From: JBEKHT01 sp050012135
Lineage (GTDB): Bacteria > Chloroflexota > Anaerolineae > Anaerolineales > RBG-16-64-43
Direction of reading: 5' to 3'
NCBI GenBank assembly: GCA_050012135.1
Contig: JBEKHT010000065.1
Span: 1-11,073, forward strand
Length of the DNA stretch: 11,073 nt
Shown here: positions 6,027 to 11,073 of the stretch, piece after piece
Layout: each line of letters starts with the position of its first letter
How positions within the stretch are numbered: position 1 is the stretch's first letter
Program-made: the position numbers and the translations under genes
Notes under the pieces: model-generated
Seen by the model: only the letters and a program-made list of their open reading frames with translations
What the model was told of the DNA's origin: nothing
Database searches by the model: none

Positions 6027-6810
6027 TCAGGGACCTCCGGCGACCGGCCCCAGCCAGGCCAAAATCACGGGCCACGTAAGGCCCATCCAGAGATGCACCC
6101 CAACCGCGGCAACCAGGCCGTCGCGCAGGTAGCGCTCGCCTGCGATGATACCGGCGACGCCGTTCAGCAGGAGCATTCCCAGGATGGCAAGACCCGGAAC
6201 CTGAAGCGGGCTCACCAGGCCCGGGAACAGCATGGCCGACGGCAGGTGCGTGGCTCCAAACAACGGGGCCGCAATCAGATTCCCACCCCAAAGGGCCACC
6301 CGCCTGGCTTTCCCTGCCCCACAGGCAGGTTCAGCAAGAAAGCCCAAAGCCCGAGCACAAAGGATCGAAACAGTATCTCCTCACCAATCCTTGCGCTGAC
6401 CGAAGCAATCAGCGAAAAAGGGAGAACGGGATGAGGGATTATCAAAGGGGATCCGGCGGCGACCAGACCCGGTCCATCAAGACGATCAAGCCGCCGAGAG
6501 CAACCCCGAACAGGGCGGGGCATAGCCGCCAATTCCGCCAATCGGCTCCTTCACGAAGGATTGCGGGCAGTCCCAGCCTGTGAGCAAAGCCGAAACCTGA
6601 AATCCCGAAGACTCCTGAAGGGCCAGGACTCCGCCTCCCTCTGCAAGCCCGATCAGCCAGCGGGATCGCTGCCATGGCGGAGGGCAAGGCCTGATTCCGG
6701 AGGAGCAGTTGCTCCAGCGGGACAAATGCGTGGGCGACAAAGGCCAGGAGGGCCTAGACCAGGAGCAAGATCAGCAAGACACTCAGCTGGCTTTGATTCT
6801 TGGTGGCCAA
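6027..6810 (-). pseudogene. CPBP-family intramembrane protease, multiply disrupted
   Basis: Pieces of one CPBP (Abi/Rce1-like) glutamic intramembrane protease lie in order on the minus strand but in different frames. A likely TTG start at 6810 follows GGGGAAGG and gives ATKNQSQLSVLLILLLV, then TAG at 6756-6754, then ALLAFVAHAFVPLEQLLL. A mixed-frame stretch follows, then AHRLGLPAILREGADW and VALGGLIVLMDRVW, ending at a TGA at 6442. The next frame holds the catalytic ARIGEEILFRSFVLGLW (the EExxxR motif) and the third holds PLFGATHLPSAML (the FxxxH motif) through to the end at 6027. The last two shifts each move the frame back one base, next to CCCC and GGGG runs, as single-base losses would. 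Intact relatives are multi-pass membrane proteases. At least four lesions indicate real decay, although homopolymer errors may add to them. Confidence 0.8.
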
Positions 6811-6887
6811 GCTTCCATCCTTCCCCTGGTGACCCGCGCCCCGCGGGAGGCGGCCTCGAGCCCACGATCTGAAACGGCGCTCTCTTC

Positions 6888-7880
6888 CTACCGGCCTGTC
6901 GCGCCGGAGACTAGGCGAATGGCTCGGGACAGTTGGTCCAGGCGGGCCATTTCCTCGTCCGACAGCCTGAATCTCATGGCTCCCGCACTTTCTTCGGCCT
7001 GGCGGGCTTTCGTGGCCCCCGGAATAGCGACCACGGCCTGTCCGTGAAAGTGGATCAGCCAGTTTAGGGCAACTTGAGCGGGTGTGGCCCGATACCGGGC
7101 TGCGATCTCCTCCAGGGTGTTAACCAGAGGCCGAGTCCGCTCGAGATTGTTGCGGATCATTGCTCGGACCCGGATCGACGGACGAGAGACCAGGCCGGGG
7201 TCCTTGTGGTACTTTCCGGTCAGTAGGCCGGAGGCCAAGGGGGTGTAGGCCACGATGGTTACCCCCAGCTCCTGGGCCGTCTCCAGAACTCCATTGGACT
7301 CGATCTCGCGCCGCAGCAGGCTATAGCGGACTTGGTTCACGGCCAGCGGCAGTCCCCGCTTCTGCAGCTCTTTGTAGGCCCGCCGCATTCGCTCGGCACT
7401 GAAATTGCTTACTCCAACCGAGCGGATCTTGCCGGCCTCGACCAGGTCCGCCATGGCATCCATCTCAGATTCCGGGGAGGAGAAACTCCACGGTTGGTGG
7501 ATCATGTACAGGCTGATGCTGTATCCTTCCAAGAAACGGATGCGGTTGCCGATCGTCCGCGGTATGTTGGCGGCGGTCCTGAGGATGGCAAGCCACTTGG
7601 TCGCCACCACAACTTCAGAGTCCGATTTGCCTGCCGCCTTGAGCGCCCTGGCCAACGACCGTTCGGAAATGCCCCCGCCATACATTTCTGCGGTGTCAAA
7701 GAAGTTGATGCCTCCCTCCAGAGCGGCCTTGACGATGGCATTCTTGTCCTCCTGCGGGATTGCCGGGAACATGGAGCCCATTAACCCTCCCCCTCCGGAA
7801 AACTCCATCACCCCCAACCCCACCGGCGAAACGCGAATATCCGTCTTCCCAAGAGACCTCTTTTCAATTGTCGTTGCCAT
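6888..7880 (-). CDS. Aldo/keto reductase
   Basis: The 330-residue enzyme belongs to the aldo/keto reductase superfamily, which reduces aldehydes and ketones with NADPH in the cytoplasm. It begins MATTIEKRSLGKTDIRVSPVG, the usual first strands of the TIM barrel. The catalytic tetrad is complete: D62 and Y67 in NFFDTAEMYG, K95 in VVATKW and H128 in LYMIHQP. Later landmarks are SVGVSNFS, the VNQVRYSLLRREIE segment, YTPLASGLLTGKY, and the C-terminal coenzyme-binding AIPGATKARQAEESAGA. Length fits the AKR11/13-like bacterial group. The open frame extends upstream to 8126, but the start at 7880 is chosen because GGAGGT lies 6 nt before it. The leader back to the divergent MarR gene is 238 bp. The MarR neighbour makes electrophile-inducible control plausible; the substrate is unknown. 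Confidence 0.93.
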   Translation of the reverse strand: MATTIEKRSLGKTDIRVSPVGLGVMEFSGGGGLMGSMFPAIPQEDKNAIVKAALEGGINFFDTAEMYGGGISERSLARALKAAGKSDSEVVVATKWLAILRTAANIPRTIGNRIRFLEGYSISLYMIHQPWSFSSPESEMDAMADLVEAGKIRSVGVSNFSAERMRRAYKELQKRGLPLAVNQVRYSLLRREIESNGVLETAQELGVTIVAYTPLASGLLTGKYHKDPGLVSRPSIRVRAMIRNNLERTRPLVNTLEEIAARYRATPAQVALNWLIHFHGQAVVAIPGATKARQAEESAGAMRFRLSDEEMARLDQLSRAIRLVSGATGR

Positions 7881-8083
7881 GGCCACACCTCCAAGATTGT
7901 CCAGCCCAGAGATATTCCCCCAAACCCACGTTACTCCCTTCGGCGGGATGCCCCTCGCGCGGGAGCCGGGCCGAGGAAACCCAATCGGCCCAATGCCGTT
8001 TCCAAGCCCACAAGGATTGGCCACCCCAGGGCCTGAACGACCCCTCCAGCCTCCCCGTTCCTGCGCCACACCCGGACCCGCCC

Positions 8084-8112
8084 TTGGACCAACTGATAAA
8101 GAGCGATATAAT
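8084..8112 (+). promoter_or_regulatory. Promoter of the MarR gene, with overlapping dyad
   Basis: A perfect TATAAT occupies 8107-8112 with a weak -35 (TTGGAC, 8084-8089) 17 bp upstream. The predicted start site, 6-7 nt beyond the -10, falls on or next to the A of the MarR ATG at 8119. The small dyad TTGG-A-CCAA (8084-8092) sits in the -35 region and could be an autoregulatory operator, though its arms are only 4 bp. Confidence 0.6.
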
Positions 8113-8118
8113 ACAGCC

Positions 8119-8568
8119 ATGAACAAAACTCCGGAACGGACTCAAGTCGGTCGGTCCGTAATCCGTGCCGTGGGGGGCGCGGGGCACCTGGTGGATGCTC
8201 GGCTGGATGCCGCCCTCGGGCTCCACGGTCTTTCCATCGCCAAGCTGAGCATTCTCCGCCATTTGGCCCAGGCCAAGGAGCCGCTGGCACTAGGGCAGCT
8301 CGCGGAGCGACTGGCCTGTGTCCGCTCCAACATCACCCAGCTGGTCGACCGCCTCGAGGCTGACGGCCTGGTCCAGCGCACCCCCGACCCCCACGACCGT
8401 CGCAGCCTGCGGGCGAGTATCACTCAGGCCGGGCGCAGACTCTACAAGCTGGGGACAAGGGCCGAGGCACAGGCGCAAGCCGAGTTGGCCCGGGGCCTCA
8501 CGCCCAACGAGCAGTCGCAGCTGGCGCGGCTCCTGGCGAAACTGAAGAGGGGCCAAGCCGGAAGGTAG
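8119..8568 (+). CDS. MarR-family transcriptional regulator
   Basis: This 149-residue protein has the usual MarR layout: N-terminal dimerisation helices (about 15-50), a winged helix-turn-helix (about 55-105) and C-terminal dimerisation helices (about 110-147). LGQLAERLACVRSNITQLVDRLEADGLV covers the recognition helix and DPHDRRSLRASITQAG the wing, whose D-x-R-D/R-R pattern is diagnostic. The single Cys66 lies next to the recognition helix, where oxidation could affect DNA binding, but this is speculation. The ATG at 8119 has no Shine-Dalgarno sequence; TATAAT ends 6 nt before it, so the mRNA is probably leaderless. The frame is open far upstream but has no better start. It is divergent from the aldo/keto reductase gene and 86 bp upstream of the DoxX gene, its likely targets. 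Confidence 0.93.
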   Translation: MNKTPERTQVGRSVIRAVGGAGHLVDARLDAALGLHGLSIAKLSILRHLAQAKEPLALGQLAERLACVRSNITQLVDRLEADGLVQRTPDPHDRRSLRASITQAGRRLYKLGTRAEAQAQAELARGLTPNEQSQLARLLAKLKRGQAGR

Positions 8569-8654
8569 GCCTTCTTGTGCGAATAGTTCAGCAATGTATC
8601 GCCTATGACTGCGGATGACTCCCGGAGGCGCCCCCTCGGGAAAGGAGAATAGAC

Positions 8655-9182
8655 GTGTTGGTCAGTGCGGGTTCCCTGCTTCTCAGAATTGTCGTCGGCC
8701 TGCTGCTGGCCGGCCATGGCAGTCAGAAGCTGTTTGGGTGGTTTGGAGGCGGTGGATTCGCCGCGACCACCGGCTGGATTGGCAAGATGGGACTGCGTCC
8801 CGTCCGGCTCTGGGCGCTGCTCGCCTCCCTCAGCGAGTTTGGCGGAGGCATTTTGCTCGTCCTCGGATTCCTCTGTCCGCTCGGCTCGCTGGCGGTTTCC
8901 GCTGCGATGCTCATGGCCATCGCCAAGGTCCATTGGCCAAAGGGAATGTGGGCTTCTAAAGGCGGGATGGAATTTCCCTTGACGAATCTCGCCGTAGCTC
9001 TCGCCCTGGCCCTGATCGGACCTGGTCTGTTCTCCATCGATGGGGTCTTGAGAATTGCCCTGCCCGAGCCTTTGACCCTGCTGGGGGGGCTGGCCCTTGT
9101 CATCCTGGGAGTCGCAGCGGCCTTTCTCTCTCAGACACGACCAGCAGCCCAGTCGCCGCAACCTGGGGGCAGCAAAGGTTAG
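8655..9182 (+). CDS. DoxX-family membrane protein
   Basis: The 175-residue protein is a DoxX-like integral membrane protein. It starts at GTG 8655, supported by AAAGGAG with a 7-nt spacing. Four hydrophobic segments are visible: about 5-22 (GSLLLRIVVGLLLAGHG), 52-75 (LWALLASLSEFGGGILLVLG), 77-93 and 108-125, with a further C-terminal helix near 140-160 (LTLLGGLALVILGVAAAF). The family signature R-x-x-x-G-L-L-L-x-x-H-G-x-Q-K-L-F-G-x-F-G-G is complete near residues 11-37. The tail is polar and Pro/Gln-rich. DoxX proteins are linked in some bacteria to respiratory or thiol-stress functions, but the activity here is not known. It lies 86 bp after the MarR gene in the same direction, so shared control is likely. 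Confidence 0.9.
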   Translation: MLVSAGSLLLRIVVGLLLAGHGSQKLFGWFGGGGFAATTGWIGKMGLRPVRLWALLASLSEFGGGILLVLGFLCPLGSLAVSAAMLMAIAKVHWPKGMWASKGGMEFPLTNLAVALALALIGPGLFSIDGVLRIALPEPLTLLGGLALVILGVAAAFLSQTRPAAQSPQPGGSKG

Positions 9183-9412
9183 AGCCCGGCGAGGGCATTC
9201 TCCAGGCGGTCCAGGCTCATTTCACCGAGGCCGGCCTGGAGATTCTCGCTCGGTTGCAAAGGCTTCTGGAACGTACCCCTCTGTCCGCGGCGGCCGCGCG
9301 GACCGGTCGCTGCCGCTTGGTTCTCCACCCTATCGGGACGGAGAACCAGCCGATGCTCCTATTTTGGACCAGCCCGCATCCCCTGGTCCGGCCCCCAGCC
9401 ACATGCAGATAG
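9179..9412 (+). other. Coding-like stretch without a start codon
   Basis: Directly after, and overlapping by 4 bp, the DoxX stop codon, the +2 frame reads LEPGEGILQAVQAHFTEAGL and then LARLQRLLERTPLSAA and VLHPIGTENQPMLLFW, ending at TAG 9410-9412. The composition and amphipathic pattern look like a real protein, with a helix followed by a strand-rich end. No ATG, GTG or TTG occurs in this frame before TTG near 9254. It may be the remnant of a gene whose start is lost or, less likely, a chance frame. I do not recognise a family. Confidence 0.25.
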
Positions 9413-9420
9413 TGGGGAAA

Positions 9421-9443
9421 GGGCCGAACGATGAGTTCGGCCC
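9421..9443. terminator. Hairpin between convergent DoxX and lipoprotein genes
   Basis: GGGCCGAAC (9421-9429) and GTTCGGCCC (9435-9443) form a perfect 9-bp stem with the 5-nt loop GATGA. It lies between the 3' ends of two convergent genes, 239 bp past DoxX and 131 bp past the lipoprotein stop. On the minus strand TTTCCCC follows; on the plus strand CCGTGATCTT follows. The stem is strong but both T-tracts are poor, so it is a likely but unproven bidirectional terminator. Confidence 0.5.
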
Positions 9444-9573
9444 CCGTGATCTTGCGGGTGGATTGTGTCCTCAACCCTGGTCGCCTGCACCCTGGGCTTG
9501 TCCCCCGCCCCACCCGGGGCCCATTCAAAGACGACCTTCGCCAGGCGACCGCCAGGATCCGTCCAACCGGCAA

Positions 9574-10173
9574 CTAGGAGGTCGGGGTTCCTTGAGAGTT
9601 CGTCCCTTCCGCGCGGATGTAGAAGATCTGAGTCTTCCCACTTTGCTTATCCACGATGGCAATGATTCCGATGGCCGTAACGTTCTGCCCCTGGGTTTTT
9701 CCAAAGAGACAGTACGTCCCGGCGAAGCCTCCGGCGGCCGCAGGCGTTCCGATGTCGGCTGTGCCGCAACCCGGCTGTTGGTCCGAGTTCCAACCCGCAT
9801 TGATCATGCGGTCCGTGCTGTAAAAGGAGCCAACATCATCGGGGCTCTTGGAAGTGGTGAACGCGATGAAGCTCAGGCTGTTCACCTTGCTTCCCCCCTG
9901 TGCGCTCTGCGAATAAACGCCGCTCAGGAAGCCCTGGATCATCAGGTTCAGTGCAGGCGGGAGGTCAATGTTGGCCTTCGCGGCGCCAGGAAAGGGTGGT
10001 ACGTCGGACCAAAGTTGGGAGACCGTTACAGCCTGGTTCCCCGTGGCCTTGTTGACGGCTGAGTTGACTGCTGAATTGACCGCCGTGTTCAGGATACTGC
10101 AACTGAGGAGGGTAAGAACTGCCAAAGAGCCAAAGAACGTGATCGGGAGTTTCGACTTCGTCATGGGTGCCAT
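9574..10173 (-). CDS. Secreted lipoprotein, unknown function
   Basis: The 199-residue protein begins MAPMTKSKLP, followed by a hydrophobic signal segment and a lipobox-like LLSC with Cys at residue 25, so it is probably exported and lipid-anchored. A tether of near-identical tetrapeptides (NTAV-NSAV-NSAV-NKAT) follows directly. The rest is a globular domain: VSQLWSDVPPFPGAAKANID, a helical middle, SFIAFTTSKSPDDVGSFYS, then GWNSDQQPGCG and TYCLFGKTQGQNVTAIGI, ending with a strand-rich FYIRAEG and a polar tail. Two cysteines (in QPGCGT and TYCLF) may form a disulfide. I recall similar uncharacterised lipoproteins from Chloroflexota. The start at 10173 has GGAG 7 nt upstream; the ATG at 10164 is less well placed. 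It is a single gene, convergent with DoxX. Confidence 0.82.
   Translation of the reverse strand: MAPMTKSKLPITFFGSLAVLTLLSCSILNTAVNSAVNSAVNKATGNQAVTVSQLWSDVPPFPGAAKANIDLPPALNLMIQGFLSGVYSQSAQGGSKVNSLSFIAFTTSKSPDDVGSFYSTDRMINAGWNSDQQPGCGTADIGTPAAAGGFAGTYCLFGKTQGQNVTAIGIIAIVDKQSGKTQIFYIRAEGTNSQGTPTS
10052..10087 (-). repeat. Three 12-bp tandem units in the lipoprotein tether
   Basis: TTGACGGCTGAG, TTGACTGCTGAA and TTGACCGCCGTG (plus-strand reading) lie end to end. Each unit encodes one Asn-x-Ala-Val tetrapeptide of the tether. The units match at 8 or 9 of 12 positions, with differences partly synonymous, so the peptide repeat is more conserved than the DNA. Such arrays can change length by slippage. 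Confidence 0.6.
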
Positions 10174-10948
10174 TGCCTGTCTCCGTGGAGTCTTGTTGAG
10201 GGTCCGTCCCCGCGAAGTACCGGGTCCAAGCCCAGAACGGATCGGCTGGATTGAGATTGGCGGCCTTCCTCAGAAGAACCAGGTCTATCCAGCAACCGGT
10301 GCCAAAACATTGGTGCTCGTGCAACTGTCCGCCCCGTTCCGAAGAGGATGCCAAACTGCCAGGATGATCCTCGACACACTGAGGTCAGAACCCGCCCGCG
10401 CCGGCACCCCCTCTCGCAACAAGGGACGTCACCTGGATTACGGTTCTTGGGTGGATGTCAAGTTACGAGCAAGGACTTGGGCGCTCAGCCGGGGCCCAGC
10501 CAAGATCCATGACCTGACGACCTTTCGTAGGGCGCATCTCCTCTTCTGGCGATAGCAGCGAGCATTTGGTGCCACGGCCCCTGCCTAACGCCTTGCCTGA
10601 GCACAGGGACTGAGGCCACTATTTTAGATAGGAATTCTCATGAATATGCTTAGTGAGAGATTAGAGAACGGAGACGCTTGTTCCTGGGAATCGCGGACGG
10701 CTGCGAGACCTGCCCAGCCCCGAGGGATCCTCTATCGCTGTTTCCGGGACGCCAGTTTCCATACACCATCTTGCGGGGACGCCGTCCGCGCCCCCTACCT
10801 TGCACCGGGATGAAGATCCGTCCATGAATCCCTCAATCTGAGGCCAGCCCTGCGACTTTCCCGAGCTCCTCGCCTGCAAGATCCCGGCCGCCCTCTCATC
10901 CCCGCAGGGGGACGCGATCAGGAGGCCACTCACCCTCCCACTAGTCTG
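10174..10948. other. Long intergenic region, no clear gene
   Basis: About 775 bp lie between the lipoprotein start and the promoter region of the last gene. Open frames on either strand lack domains. One short frame at 10640-10813 (57 residues, starting MNMLSERLENG) has an AGGA 6 nt before its ATG, but its Cys/Arg-rich composition is not convincing. A minus-strand 90-residue frame at 10661-10933 overlaps it and is equally unsupported. No tRNA, rRNA or repeat array is seen. The GC-rich sequence may contain a degraded gene. Confidence 0.4.
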
Positions 10949-10975
10949 TACTGTTTCGTATTAGTGTTGACAGTA
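10949..10975. promoter_or_regulatory. Inverted repeat over a -35 element before the last gene
   Basis: TACTGT (10949-10954) and ACAGTA (10970-10975) form a perfect 6-bp inverted repeat separated by 15 bp. The right arm overlaps a perfect TTGACA (10967-10972) on the plus strand. A -10 is less clear; the best-looking TATCCT (10994-10999) is 21 bp away, which is long. The site is about 60 bp before the ATG at 11034, so an operator for that gene is plausible. Confidence 0.4.
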
Positions 10976-11033
10976 AGAGAGGGCCATGTGACGTATCCTT
11001 CTCGTTGCTCACAACAGACGAGGAGGAGCGGAC

Positions 11034-11073
11034 ATGACCCTCGAAGACAGTGTATCCTGGCCCGGACGCCAGG
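11034..11073 (+). CDS. Start of an unidentified gene, truncated by the window edge
   Basis: An ATG at 11034 follows AGGAGGAG with a 5-nt spacing, one of the strongest ribosome binding sites in the window. The visible product is MTLEDSVSWPGRQ, too short to identify. A TTGACA and the inverted repeat at 10949-10975 lie upstream, which supports a real, regulated gene continuing to the right. Confidence 0.65.
   Translation, partial: MTLEDSVSWPGRQ

Noticed and set aside
4811..6756. Amber recoding as an explanation for the internal TAGs in the GNAT and CPBP genes
   Set aside because: Several intact genes here (ABC ATPase, regulator, reductase, MarR, DoxX) end at TAG, and the CPBP gene has frameshifts as well, so decay is simpler.
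7405..8118. Long upstream extension of the MarR frame
   Set aside because: It is antisense to the aldo/keto reductase coding region, and the promoter and family start point to the ATG at 8119.
7881..8126. 82-residue N-terminal extension of the aldo/keto reductase
   Set aside because: The family begins at MATTIEKRSLG, which has an ideal ribosome binding site; the extension would overlap the MarR start.
9097..10062. 321-codon plus-strand open frame spanning DoxX, the spacer and the antisense of the lipoprotein
   Set aside because: Low-complexity Pro/Arg/Gly composition, no domain, and it crosses a terminator-like hairpin and two well-supported genes.
10640..10813. 57-codon plus-strand frame with an AGGA before its ATG
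   Set aside because: Composition rich in Cys, Arg and Pro without helix or strand pattern, no promoter, no recognised family.

Overview
The window is high-GC bacterial DNA, probably from an uncultured member of the Chloroflexota. That placement is an inference from remembered similarity: the HEAT-repeat protein beginning MAVLDRIAFYRG, the Ser/Thr/Asn-rich lipoprotein, the CPBP protease remnant and the GNAT protein all resemble proteins I associate with Anaerolineae-type genomes. No rRNA, tRNA, CRISPR array or intact mobile element is visible.

Layout. 1-273: non-coding edge with hairpins and a short direct repeat. 274-2097 (minus): two-gene DrrAB-like ABC exporter operon, with a clear sigma-70-type promoter at 2175-2203. 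2098-2602: divergent control region. 2603-3616 (plus): MerR-type regulator with a CarH/LitR-like cobalamin-binding half. 3617-4035: no convincing gene. 4036-4317 (minus): small two-helix membrane protein of unknown function. 4637-5750 (minus): HEAT-repeat protein followed by a GNAT acetyltransferase gene cut by an in-frame amber codon. 6027-6810 (minus): CPBP intramembrane protease gene broken by a stop and several frameshifts. 6888-7880 (minus): intact aldo/keto reductase. 8119-9182 (plus): MarR regulator with an apparently leaderless start, then a DoxX-like membrane protein. 9574-10173 (minus): lipoprotein. 10174-11033: long non-coding stretch ending in a candidate promoter/operator. 11034-11073: start of a gene that runs off the window.

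How it may work together. The most interesting part is 2098-3616. The CarH-like protein keeps the W-x9-EH signature and the cobalt-ligand His of adenosylcobalamin photoreceptors. Three tandem 11-bp repeats, with a fourth degenerate one, lie across the -35 element of the divergent ABC promoter. That is the operator geometry known for CarH, which occupies 11-bp direct repeats and blocks the -35 in the dark. The simplest reading is an ABC exporter that is repressed in the dark and released by light through vitamin B12. A second unit pairs MarR and DoxX with a divergent aldo/keto reductase, suggesting a redox or electrophile response. The middle of the window (4637-6810) is a zone of gene decay around an intact HEAT-repeat gene.
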